NCBI GenBank assembly: GCA_025963385.1 | Contig: JAOPUT010000152.1 | Span: 1 to 49,359, forward strand | Length of the DNA: 49,359 bases | Source: Mycobacterium sp. | GTDB taxonomy: Bacteria; Actinomycetota; Actinomycetes; Mycobacteriales; Mycobacteriaceae | Direction: 5' to 3' | Made by a program: the position numbers and the translations under genes | In this document: one piece after another, positions 18,155 to 26,275 of the stretch | Layout of the letters: every line of letters begins with the position of its first letter | Position numbering within the stretch: position 1 is the stretch's first letter | Notes under the pieces: model-generated | The model's input: only the letters and a program-made list of their open reading frames with translations | The model's database searches: none | What the model was told of the DNA's origin: nothing

Positions 18155-20776
18155 TCACTGCTCGCGACGGCGCACCAGGTTGGCGAGTTCCTCACGACTG
18201 GTGGTTCCGGTCTTGGCCATGGCACGAAAGACGTGGCTCTCCACCGTGCGCACCGAAAGCGTCAAACGTTCGGCGATGGCACGGTTGGACAAGCCATCCG
18301 CGATCAACATGGCGATCTCACGTTCACGGTCGGACAGCGGCAACTCCTCGCTGGCCGCCAGGAACGCAGGCGTTCTGGCACCGCCGCATTGCCGAGACAG
18401 CGCGTCCGCCCGCGTCGAGCAACCCAATGCCGACCCGCGCTGGCCATGGCGGCGGTAGGCGACTGCTGCGTGGGAGGAAGCGTCCACGGCGGCGACGAGG
18501 TCTCCGATGCTCTCGAAGTCGCCCGACAACTCCGCCAACCCCGCGGCGTCCGCACTGGCGAGCCCCTCGGCGAACCGGGCGGCAAGACCGACGCGAGGCC
18601 CTTCGACGATCTCCTCGAGCTGACGCAACCGGGTTGTGCAGGAATGGTCGCCGAACTGGGCGGCGGTCTGCAGGCACATCACCTCGGCTGCGAACTGCCC
18701 ATGGTGTGCGGCTCTGCGGGCGGCTGCCAGCACGATCGAGACGGCCTCACTCACCGCGCCCTGGCCGGCCACCACCCAGGCCCTGGTGAGGCTGCGCTCG
18801 TAGTCCAGCGAGCGGAACGGCCTGCGGATCTCGTCGAGCGCGGCGAAGGCGGCCGCCGCCTCGTCGGTCATGCCCCGGATGGCGAGGACCGTCGTGCGGG
18901 GGAAGTGGTAGCGGTATCCCCAGCCGATGCCGTGGCCGGAGGCGGACAGCCCGGGGGCCGCCAGCTCGAGCAACGACCAGGCCGTGTCGAGCCGGCCTGC
19001 GGCGAGTGCCGCACGGCCCGCCACCGCGTCGCCCAACAGATGCGCCGCGCCGGGGAGGTCGGCCGCCTGCTGGCGCGCCTGCTCGGCGACGTCGACGGCA
19101 TCCCGCACGTGGCCGGCCAGCAGCAGGGCGCTGACATGGGCATCGGCGATGTTGAAACGCATCTGCGGCGCGTCGAAGGAGCGGATCGCCACGGCGTATC
19201 CCGCGTCTGCGACGGCCACTGCCTCCGTGGTGCGGCCCGCATCGGCGGCCATCGCCGCGAGCGCCCACGCGATCTCGGCGTCGACGACGGCGGGGAGCTC
19301 GTCCAAGGACAGGTCGCGCGACGCCTGTATCGCCATGGCAGGCTGGTCGAGCGCGAACCAGTACACCGTGCGGAAGGCATCGACGTAATTGCGCGCCCGC
19401 GGTGAGTCCGAGTGCGCCGCCTCCTCGATCAAATCCTTGGCACGCGGCGGGTCAGCCAGTACCCACAGCATGTTGCTGGCCCGCAGGAACGCGAACTCGG
19501 CGCGGTCGTCCTCGGACAACTGGCTGGTCTGGATCTCGCCGAACACCGCGTCGGCCTCGTCGCCGCGACTGAGCCACGACAGCGCATGCGCGCGGATGAA
19601 ACTCGCCTTGGCTCCCGCCCCTGCGAGGATCGCGGCCTCCGCGAGACGATCCGCCAGCGGCAGATCCGCCAACCACACCGCACCGTTGGCTGCCCGAACC
19701 AGCAGATCGGCGTCCGGGGTGAGGTCGGAGTCGAGCATCAGCGTGGCGCGACGCACCACCACCCGGACGTCGTCTCGGTCGTCCGACGCGGCCAGTTCCG
19801 TTGCGACCAGCCCGCGCAGTCGCCGTAGCCGAGTGGGAGCCGCACGCCTCCTGCGCACCTCGCCGTAGAGCGGATGTGCGACCCGCACCTCGAGACCCAC
19901 GCCGCCGACCACGGGCTCGAGCCTCACCAGGCCACGCGTATCCGCCTCCTCGACCGCCACCGCATCGGTGATCCTCACCAGCGCCGACAGTGAGATGGGC
20001 TCTCCGACGGCGAGCGCGTCGATCACGTCCGCGACCGGGGTGGGCAGATCCCCGATGCGCGACTCGATCAGCTCGATCAGACCGGGGGCGACGACCGGGT
20101 CGCCCATCCACCGCCAGTACCCGTCCTGCAGCACCAGACGCCCGTCGGCGACCTCCTGTTCGACGATGTTGCGCAGATACAACGCATTGCCGCCGCTGAG
20201 CATCCACAGCCGCTGGACGGCGTCCGGATCGATGGGGCCGCCAAGGGTGGCGGCGAGCAATTCTGCGGATTCGTCAAGCGCCAACGGCTGCAGATCCAAC
20301 CGTTCGCAGTGGTCGCCGCGCCAAATTTCCTGTACCGCAGCGGGAATCGGATCGTCGTCACGAACGGTGAGCACCACGGTCACGACACCGCGGTGCACTA
20401 TCTGCTGGACGACGAAGATCGAGAGTTCGTCGAGCAGGTGGACGTCGTCGACGACCACCACGACCTGGCGACCCGCGGGCGCGGCCGTCAACGAGTCGAT
20501 CACCCCGCGCACCAGCTGCACGGTGTCGGCGGCGTCGGACTGGGCCCACGCGGCGAACGCCCCCAGCGGAAGCGCTCTGGCCGAGGACGTACCGACCACC
20601 CACCGGCCCTCGCACCCCCGCGAGACGGCGGCCGCCAGGGCCTCACGTGCGATGCGACTCTTTCCCACTCCCGCGGCCCCGCAGACCACGATGCCCGAGA
20701 CGTCCGATGACCCTATGACGGCCTCGACGGCGCGCATCTCCTCCGAACGGCCGGTCAGCGGCCATGACATCCCCAC
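18155..20776 (-). CDS. Large LuxR-type (LAL) ATPase transcription regulator
   Basis: An 873-residue regulator. The N-terminus is an AAA/STAND-type ATPase with Walker A CGAAGVGKSR (residues about 32-41) and Walker B VVVVVDDVHLLDE. The long middle is a helical, repeat-like sensor region. The C-terminal LuxR HTH starts LSDREREIAMLIADGLSNR and has TLSVRTVESHVFRAM for DNA contact. Such LAL proteins are usually activators of nearby catabolic or secondary metabolic genes, but the target is not evident. The neighbour downstream is the small secreted protein and the upstream neighbour is the PE-PPE hydrolase region. GTG 20776 fits a leaderless start behind TAGGCT. Confidence 0.9.
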   Translation of the reverse strand: MGMSWPLTGRSEEMRAVEAVIGSSDVSGIVVCGAAGVGKSRIAREALAAAVSRGCEGRWVVGTSSARALPLGAFAAWAQSDAADTVQLVRGVIDSLTAAPAGRQVVVVVDDVHLLDELSIFVVQQIVHRGVVTVVLTVRDDDPIPAAVQEIWRGDHCERLDLQPLALDESAELLAATLGGPIDPDAVQRLWMLSGGNALYLRNIVEQEVADGRLVLQDGYWRWMGDPVVAPGLIELIESRIGDLPTPVADVIDALAVGEPISLSALVRITDAVAVEEADTRGLVRLEPVVGGVGLEVRVAHPLYGEVRRRRAAPTRLRRLRGLVATELAASDDRDDVRVVVRRATLMLDSDLTPDADLLVRAANGAVWLADLPLADRLAEAAILAGAGAKASFIRAHALSWLSRGDEADAVFGEIQTSQLSEDDRAEFAFLRASNMLWVLADPPRAKDLIEEAAHSDSPRARNYVDAFRTVYWFALDQPAMAIQASRDLSLDELPAVVDAEIAWALAAMAADAGRTTEAVAVADAGYAVAIRSFDAPQMRFNIADAHVSALLLAGHVRDAVDVAEQARQQAADLPGAAHLLGDAVAGRAALAAGRLDTAWSLLELAAPGLSASGHGIGWGYRYHFPRTTVLAIRGMTDEAAAAFAALDEIRRPFRSLDYERSLTRAWVVAGQGAVSEAVSIVLAAARRAAHHGQFAAEVMCLQTAAQFGDHSCTTRLRQLEEIVEGPRVGLAARFAEGLASADAAGLAELSGDFESIGDLVAAVDASSHAAVAYRRHGQRGSALGCSTRADALSRQCGGARTPAFLAASEELPLSDREREIAMLIADGLSNRAIAERLTLSVRTVESHVFRAMAKTGTTSREELANLVRRREQ

Positions 20777-20782
20777 TCTGGG

Positions 20783-20788
20783 AGCCTA
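20783..20788 (-). promoter_or_regulatory. -10 TAGGCT for leaderless LuxR-type gene
   Basis: Minus-strand TAGGCT fits TAnnnT and is followed by six bases and then GTG 20776. Confidence 0.45.
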
Positions 20789-20859
20789 GGAGTGCCGCGC
20801 GCACCGCGTCGGCATTACAGGGGTCATTCGTGGAACTCGACCCCCCATAGCTGAATTGA

Positions 20860-21437
20860 CGATGTGGACCATCGCGGAAGTCGACAGGTGGGCCGCCGTA
20901 GCGAGCAAACTTTGGCGGCGCCGGGGATGAGGGTGAACCGCTTGATTCCCAATGTGTTTGATCCTGCCGACCGCCTCGAGCCCAAGTCGGAACCGACTCT
21001 CATCGCCGACTTGGAGGTCGAGAGGCTGTCCTCGAAACTGACCGCCCCGCGGCGCCGCGTATCCCATCGCCGTCTCCCGAGCTGGCCAAGGGACTCGAAT
21101 CGACCTCGAGATCCTCGTCGAGCCAGACCAGATCGGCGCTGGTGTCGAGGGGGCGGTCGACCGTCACGTCGCGACGACTCGAGCGACCCAGCAACTCGTC
21201 ACTCTCGTGTCTGTCGAAATTAGCGAAGACCGCGCCGCCCTCCGCGACTTCCAGGTAATGAGACAAAAGATCATGACACGTCGTTTGCCTTCGCATTTGG
21301 GTCGCGTGAGTTTGCGCATCCAAATTCCGAATCGTCAGCAGCACAGCCACAATCAGGCTTCATGACCATTTCAACAGTGGCATCGCATACAGCGGGGACG
21401 GCAGCTATCGTCTACGGCTCAGGGGGAAGAAATAGCT
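20860..21437. other. Gene-poor stretch with possible decayed coding sequence
   Basis: About 740 bp between the LuxR-type gene and the PE-PPE gene have no convincing intact gene. On the plus strand, three protein-like open stretches lie in successive frames: one from the ATG near 20928 (start M-R-V-N-R-L-I-P-N-V-F-D); one from about 21050 to 21290 containing IDLEILVEPDQIGAG; and one from about 21311 to 21437 ending GDGSYRLRLRGKK and a stop. This order is what a frameshifted old gene would leave. A minus-strand frame at 21000-21350 (116 codons) is also open and cannot be excluded. I recognise no family. Confidence 0.3.
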
Positions 21438-21517
21438 CACTGAGTGTCGCAGCCGCGGTGATGGCGCCAGCGAGTTGCGGCACTCCGTAGCCGTTCCTCA
21501 CATTTCACGAAGGAGGC

Positions 21518-23110
21518 ATGGCGTTGCTGGAATTGCGAGATTCCTCGGGCAGGCATCGGGCCGCTAAACGACGGCTCGGCACGTATCGGCACTGGGTCGC
21601 GGCCGTGGCACTCGCCGCCGCCGTGCTGCTCGCGGCACCCGGCGCGCTGGCCGCCGCGCAGACCCGAATCGGGTTGAACGGCGGCCGCCCCACCGAGTGG
21701 CCGATCCTGTCGTCCGTGTTGGCCTCGCAGGGGCTGACGCAGGAAGGCTGGCTGGCATTCGCGTCGCGGGTCGGGGAGAACTGGTTGCCGAATTCGGATC
21801 CCGTCGCACTGGACTACCCGGGTCAGCTCGGGATCGTCTCGGGCCCCAACGCGCTGACCGCGGACCAGTCGACGGCGGCTGGACAGAAGCTCCTGCACGC
21901 ACTGATCTTGAACGAGCTTCAGAAGGGACAGACCGAGCCGATCGCCGTCGCAGGCCTCAGCGAAGGCACCCTGGTGATCGACGCCGAGCTCGCCTATCTG
22001 GCAACCAATCCCGCAGACGCCCCCAACCGCGACGCCCTGACCTTCTACGTGTTCGGTGACATGTTGCGGGGGCTGGGCCAGATGTACCTGAGGGGCCTCA
22101 CCATCCCGTTCATCGGCCAGACGTTCGGCCCGGTGCCCGAGACCAAGTACGACACGGTCGTCGTCAACGAGCAGTGGGACGGCTGGGCCAATCCGCCGGA
22201 CCGCCCGTGGAACCTCCTCGCCGACCTCAATGCAGTGATGGGCGCGGTGTACACCGTCAACGGATCGAATGACCACTCCCAGACGTCACTCGACAGCTTG
22301 GCCGACGCGATCAAGGTGTCGGAGACGGTCAACTCGCTCGGCGGAAAGACGACCACGTACCTGGTTCCCCGCCAGCAGCTTCCGCTCACTCGACCGCTGC
22401 GGCAGCTCGGGATCCCGGACTGGGCCGTCGACGAACTCGACAAGCTGCTGATGCCGCTCATCAACTACGGCTATTCGAACATCACTCCGTACCTGGGACC
22501 GCGTATCGAGAACGGCCAGCTGGTGTTCACTCCGCCGACACCGCCGGTGACCACGCCCGTCGTGACGACCGAGGAGAACGTCGTGACGCCCGAGGAAACC
22601 GACACCGCCATCACGGGAACCGTTTCGGTGAATGCCCGCAAGTCCGCCGCGGTCGCTGCCGCAGCACCTGTCGCCGCCGACCAGGTCACCGCGGCCAAGG
22701 CTGATCGACCACGTCTTCAGGACCCCGAGGTCGTCGATGCCGGTGCGCCTGCCAAGGTCGATCCCGAACCCGCGGCGGTCGATCCCGACGGCTCAGGCGC
22801 CACGAACCAGCAGGATCAACCCGCCGCCGACACCGGGACGTCGGTCGGTGCGCCCAAGGACGATCCCCAGCCCGCGGCCGTTCACCGACCGCGGCCGGGC
22901 CACGTTCGCGGCGCCACCGACGCCGACGGCACCACCGACTCCGACGGCACCACCGACGCAGGCAAGCCGAGACACCACCGCCCCGATTCCGACGCCGATG
23001 CGAGCCCGCGCAGGCCGAAGCCAGATGTCGCGGGAACCGATGCGTCGGGCACCGATTCGGCAGGGACCACCGGCCCCGACTCGTCATCGGGGGCAGCCAA
23101 CGCGGCGTGA
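21518..23110 (+). CDS. Exported PE-PPE-domain serine hydrolase with disordered tail
   Basis: A 530-residue protein preceded by an excellent ribosome site (GAAGGAGG). A signal sequence occupies residues about 24-48 (HWVAAVALAAAVLLAAP, cleavage after ALA). The body, residues about 50-340, is a PE-PPE (PF08237-type) alpha/beta hydrolase with the nucleophile Ser148 in GLSEG and the family segments DYPGQLGIVSG, VFGDMLRG and YDTVVVNEQWDGWA. Family members hydrolyse acyl esters at the mycobacterial cell surface. There is no PE or PPE head domain. The last 160 residues are Pro/Ala/Asp/Thr-rich and probably unstructured, with a GTTDxD repeat. Confidence 0.9.
   Translation: MALLELRDSSGRHRAAKRRLGTYRHWVAAVALAAAVLLAAPGALAAAQTRIGLNGGRPTEWPILSSVLASQGLTQEGWLAFASRVGENWLPNSDPVALDYPGQLGIVSGPNALTADQSTAAGQKLLHALILNELQKGQTEPIAVAGLSEGTLVIDAELAYLATNPADAPNRDALTFYVFGDMLRGLGQMYLRGLTIPFIGQTFGPVPETKYDTVVVNEQWDGWANPPDRPWNLLADLNAVMGAVYTVNGSNDHSQTSLDSLADAIKVSETVNSLGGKTTTYLVPRQQLPLTRPLRQLGIPDWAVDELDKLLMPLINYGYSNITPYLGPRIENGQLVFTPPTPPVTTPVVTTEENVVTPEETDTAITGTVSVNARKSAAVAAAAPVAADQVTAAKADRPRLQDPEVVDAGAPAKVDPEPAAVDPDGSGATNQQDQPAADTGTSVGAPKDDPQPAAVHRPRPGHVRGATDADGTTDSDGTTDAGKPRHHRPDSDADASPRRPKPDVAGTDASGTDSAGTTGPDSSSGAANAA
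22919..22962 (+). repeat. 18-bp in-frame repeat in the PE-PPE tail
   Basis: GACGCCGACGGCACCACC at 22919-22936 is followed by a near-identical unit at 22937-22954 and a partial third. It encodes D-A/S-D-G-T-T repeats. The repeat keeps frame and could vary in copy number between strains. Confidence 0.55.
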
Positions 23111-23191
23111 ACCGACGGGCACCCAACCTGCGCGAGGCAATGAAAGCCGTTCCTGCCAAACAGGTCCCGGTAGCAAGCGCACGAGTCGGAT

Positions 23192-23293
23192 GTGAAGCCC
23201 GTCACCGCCTGTTTCAACAACGGCCAGTGCGGCTACCTGACGGTGATTCAGGGTTCGACGTGGCGGGCGCCGGTGAGGACATGCAATGAATAG
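23192..23293 (+). CDS. Small ORF (33 aa, three Cys) overlapping the transporter start
   Basis: A 33-codon frame from GTG 23192 reads as a natural peptide: it contains TACFNNGQCGYLTVIQG and WRAPVRTCNE, with cysteines at positions 7, 13 and 31. Its stop TAG at 23291-23293 lies inside the downstream transporter gene, which starts at ATG 23286, so the two overlap by eight bases and translation could be coupled. A TAG lies eight codons upstream in frame, so this is either a true tiny gene, a regulatory leader peptide, or the intact end of a decayed gene. I recognise no family. Confidence 0.4.
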   Translation: MKPVTACFNNGQCGYLTVIQGSTWRAPVRTCNE

Positions 23294-24218
23294 CACGTCG
23301 TCGCAGGTGTTGGCGGTGACCTTCGCGCTGTTGGCCGCGGTGTGCGCGGCGGCGGGAATGGTGGTGCGGCAGCGGGCGATCCAGGATCGGCCACGCACGG
23401 CGTCGTCGGACGACGCGGTGGTGACCTCGTGGGTGCGGCAGCCGCTGTGGTGGGCAGGAACGGTGTCGGCGTTCGCCGGCTACGCGTTTCAAGCGGTGGC
23501 GTTGTCCTTCGGCTCCCTACTGCTGGTGCAGCCGCTGGTGGTGTCCTCGCTACTGTTCGTCCTACCCCTGGGTGCCAGGTTCTCGCGTCAGCAGGTTCAC
23601 CGATCGGACTGGTGGTGGGCCGTCGTGCTGACCGCGAGTCTGACCGTGTTCGTTCTGGTCGGGCGACCGAGCGAGGGCGGGTACCGACCGTCGACGTGGG
23701 CGTGGGCGATCGTGACGATCGCAGCTGGACTCGTCGTGGCCGCCTGCGTCGTGGCGGCCACCCGCGTCAAGGGTCGGATGCGGGCGATGCTGCTCGCCGG
23801 TTCGGTGGCCGTGCTGCTGGGCCTGATCGCCGTGCTGACCAAGGTGTGTGCGCAGCGGTACGCTGCGGGCGGGTGGACATCGGTGTTCACCGTCCCGGCT
23901 CCGTACCTCCTCGTCGCGCTCGCGGTCGCGGTCACCGTTCTGCAGCAGTCGGCCTTCAATGCCGGTGCGCTGAAGGCATCGGTGCCGCTCATGCTGATCG
24001 GCGAGCCGCTCGTAGCGGTGGCCATCGGATTCCTCGTGATGGACGAGCGGTTGACGGCACACGGCATCGCCGCGCCGATTCTGGTGACCATGGTCGGTGC
24101 GATGGCGGCGTCCACCATCGCGCTCGGCAGGGGATCCGGTGCGCATCACGACTCGTTGGGCAGCGGGGGCACGGCAGAGCGCCGCGGGGTCGCCGCCGGC
24201 GTCTCGGCCACCGACTGA
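23286..24218 (+). CDS. DMT/EamA-type transporter, ten helices
   Basis: A 310-residue integral membrane protein with about nine to ten hydrophobic segments in two halves and short loops. It fits the drug/metabolite transporter superfamily or NIPA-like magnesium-transporter relatives. Features are the first helix VLAVTFALLAAVCAAAGMVV with VRQRAIQ after it, GYAFQAVALSFGSLLLVQPLVV, and the mirror element SVPLMLIGEPLVAVAIGFLVMDE with a late Glu, as in EamA domains. A short charged/Gly-rich tail follows the last helix. The substrate is unknown. The start overlaps the end of a Cys-containing small ORF. Confidence 0.82.
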   Translation: MNSTSSQVLAVTFALLAAVCAAAGMVVRQRAIQDRPRTASSDDAVVTSWVRQPLWWAGTVSAFAGYAFQAVALSFGSLLLVQPLVVSSLLFVLPLGARFSRQQVHRSDWWWAVVLTASLTVFVLVGRPSEGGYRPSTWAWAIVTIAAGLVVAACVVAATRVKGRMRAMLLAGSVAVLLGLIAVLTKVCAQRYAAGGWTSVFTVPAPYLLVALAVAVTVLQQSAFNAGALKASVPLMLIGEPLVAVAIGFLVMDERLTAHGIAAPILVTMVGAMAASTIALGRGSGAHHDSLGSGGTAERRGVAAGVSATD

Positions 24219-24233
24219 CTCGACGAGCGACTG

Positions 24234-25424
24234 CTACCCGCCGGAACCCGACGGGTCGAAATCGTCGTCTTCCCTTGCCTCCTCGACGACCGCCGCCCGG
24301 TAGTCATCGGCTGCCTCGTCGATGGCGGCCAAGGCCTCGGCAGTCAGCTCCTCGCTGATGCCACCGCGGGCATGCGCGAACGGTACGTAGGCGCGCAGTA
24401 GTTCAGGGGCGTCGAGTTGCGTCTCCATCGGCACGATCTCGTCGTCGGCGAACGGGCCGTCCAGCAGGAGCGTCAGACGCGCAGCGCTCCACCGCAGGGG
24501 ATCGCCCGTCCCCTCCTCGATGCAGGCGTCGAGGAGGGCGCGGTGGTCGACGTCGTCGAAGGGCGCACCCACCACTGAGGCGAAGAACGAGTCGACGGTT
24601 TCCGAATCCCGCACCGCATTGCCTTGCGGGACATCGACATACGAGCCGTCTTCCGGCAGCAGGCGCGCGAGCCACCGCACCAGTGCGCGACTGCTCGGCC
24701 AGGTTTCCGACTCCTCGGTCAGAATGACGGATGGCTGCTCCAACGCAGTCAGCAACCGGTACCGGGCCTCGGCGACATCGAGGTCGACGAAGGTGGTGTC
24801 GGGATCCGTGTTGCTCGCCGTGGCGATGGCAAGCACCCCGTCGATCGCGTCCGGCACGAAGAAGGCATCCTTGACCTCCGACATCGAGAGGTGGTCGACG
24901 AAGACCGCGCCGGTGATCTCTTGACCATTGGCGAACCGCACGCCGAGCAGCAGCTCGTCACCGTCACCGAGCACGTGCGTCATCCGGACGGTGCGCGTGA
25001 CGGTGGTGTCCGCGAGAGAGGCGAGCCACGCCGGAAGGTCGTCACCACGGGACTCGACTTCGCGTCGGCAGCGGTCACGCAGCACGTCGTCACCCACGAC
25101 GAGTTCGCCGAGCACCGCCAGAAGCGCAGTGGTCTCGGGCAACCGTACGTCGATGAAGGCGGCGACGAGGTCACCGAGGCTCAGAGCTTCTTCGTCCTCT
25201 GGTCGCTGGAACAGAACCGCTTGCGGCGCGGTCGCCTCGATCACCATGCTGACGAGTCCCAGCAGGTCCAGCGGTTGCCCGCCGTCCAGGGCCTCGCGCA
25301 CTTCGTCGATCAGCGGCGCTTCTTCCCTCGCCTCGGTCTCGGCGGTCTCCCGCCGCTGCGCCTTCCTGCGCCTCGCATCGCGGCGTGCCTGTTTGGCTGC
25401 GCTCCGCTTCCGTCCATCGGCCAT
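24234..25424 (-). CDS. Conserved hypothetical protein, acidic
   Basis: A roughly 396-residue soluble protein that I do not recognise by function. The N-terminus is strongly basic (ADGRKRSAAKQARRDARRRKAQRR), then the protein is acidic throughout and ends in an Asp/Glu/Gly-rich tail. Segments such as LDLLGLVSMVIEAT and EVKDAFFVPDAIDGVLAIAT look like a folded alpha/beta protein of the actinobacterial hypothetical type. ATG 25424 is chosen because a TATGGT element ends seven bases before it, suggesting a leaderless start; GTG/ATG codons further up add six residues. The basic head could bind nucleic acid or ribosomes, but this is a guess. Confidence 0.7.
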   Translation of the reverse strand: MADGRKRSAAKQARRDARRRKAQRRETAETEAREEAPLIDEVREALDGGQPLDLLGLVSMVIEATAPQAVLFQRPEDEEALSLGDLVAAFIDVRLPETTALLAVLGELVVGDDVLRDRCRREVESRGDDLPAWLASLADTTVTRTVRMTHVLGDGDELLLGVRFANGQEITGAVFVDHLSMSEVKDAFFVPDAIDGVLAIATASNTDPDTTFVDLDVAEARYRLLTALEQPSVILTEESETWPSSRALVRWLARLLPEDGSYVDVPQGNAVRDSETVDSFFASVVGAPFDDVDHRALLDACIEEGTGDPLRWSAARLTLLLDGPFADDEIVPMETQLDAPELLRAYVPFAHARGGISEELTAEALAAIDEAADDYRAAVVEEAREDDDFDPSGSGG

Positions 25425-25504
25425 GGCCGGGACCATACCCAACTCGCCGGGTCACACTGGTTGCGCGATCGGCAAATCAACCTGAAAGTGTTCGCTGGGT
25501 CATC

Positions 25505-25510
25505 TAGGGT
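25505..25510 (+). promoter_or_regulatory. Candidate -10 TAGGGT for the small-ORF operon
   Basis: TAGGGT at 25505-25510 fits TAnnnT and would start an mRNA near 25517. That leaves a short leader with CCAGGAGAGG before ATG 25542. Confidence 0.35.
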
Positions 25511-25541
25511 TTCGTGCATCACCAGCCAGGAGAGGCCCGAC

Positions 25542-25607
25542 ATGACGGCAGTGAACGTAGCGGACCCAGCTGTCGGCGCGATCGACGAGCCGGCGAGCGC
25601 GTCGTGA
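25542..25607 (+). CDS. Small ORF (21 aa) coupled to the next gene
   Basis: A 21-codon frame starts at ATG 25542 behind a good ribosome site (CAGGAGAGG, six to seven bases away). It encodes MTAVNVADPAVGAIDEPA plus three residues. Its TGA overlaps the GTG start of the membrane-anchored hypothetical (GTGA), the same coupling used by the ABC and gal operons here. The downstream gene has no ribosome site of its own, so this small ORF probably drives its translation. The peptide may also have a role of its own. Confidence 0.5.
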   Translation: MTAVNVADPAVGAIDEPASAS

Positions 25608-26275
25608 ACTGGACGACCGTGCTTGGCAACGCTCTGGTGCCGATCGCCTCCGTCATTTCTACTGCGACCGTGGCCATTTGGACGAAGCGCCTCGACTCCA
25701 GAAACCGGCGGGACGACAGATTGCACGAGAGAGTCCTCGACTACGAGAAGCGAGCCGCCGACGACAAGAAGGCGGTCCTCAAAGCACTCATCACGGCGAC
25801 CATGTACGTCAAACGGGGCGCGCAGCCCGTCGACGATCGAAGCGGACGGCAGACGGCCGACCAGCGGCGTGCCGAGACCCTCAGGGAGCTGTACGAGTTC
25901 CGCATGCGCCTGGGTCTGGACGACGGAGTCGCCGAGCTTCTGGTCTACGCCGCGCCACCGGTGCGCGACCTCGCCAACCAGCTGCTCGACGAGTGGGATC
26001 GCCAGTTCCGTGAGAACGGCTACTCACTGGCAGAGCTGGATTCCTGTAAGCGGCAGCTGGCTCAAGCGTCCGCCGACGACCGTCCAACCGACGATACCGT
26101 CGTGTACTTCAACGGCGAGCTGAAGTCGTCCGAACTGAGGGAGCGAGAAACGGTCTGGCTGGAAAGGCTTGCCGGAGAATCGGATCTCGACGTCGACGCG
26201 CTGGTCGAGCTGTGCGATCGCACCTTGGAAGCCGCCCACAAGGACCTGCGCGGAGGATACGGGCTGGAGTTCTAA
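25604..26275 (+). CDS. Membrane-anchored coiled-coil hypothetical protein
   Basis: A 223-residue protein with one N-terminal hydrophobic helix (NWTTVLGNALVPIASVIST, residues about 2-24), followed by a charged helical region (RLDSRNRRDDRLHERVLDYEK) that suggests a coiled coil, then an acidic helical domain. It is probably a single-pass membrane protein with a cytosolic helical part. I recognise no family. The start GTG 25604 overlaps the stop of the 21-codon ORF. Its stop overlaps by four bases the stop of the convergent oxygenase gene. Confidence 0.65.
   Translation: MNWTTVLGNALVPIASVISTATVAIWTKRLDSRNRRDDRLHERVLDYEKRAADDKKAVLKALITATMYVKRGAQPVDDRSGRQTADQRRAETLRELYEFRMRLGLDDGVAELLVYAAPPVRDLANQLLDEWDRQFRENGYSLAELDSCKRQLAQASADDRPTDDTVVYFNGELKSSELRERETVWLERLAGESDLDVDALVELCDRTLEAAHKDLRGGYGLEF

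Noticed and set aside
21060..21130. Possible tRNA, because of a GGACTCGAATC stretch resembling a T-loop
   Set aside because: No acceptor stem or anticodon arm can be paired around it. I saw no other tRNA or rRNA signal in the window.
21000..21350. 116-codon minus-strand frame in the gap before the PE-PPE gene
   Set aside because: It contains an acidic, plausible stretch (LVWLDEDLEVDSS), but no ribosome site and no recognised family; the plus-strand reading is equally open, so I list the area only as unresolved.
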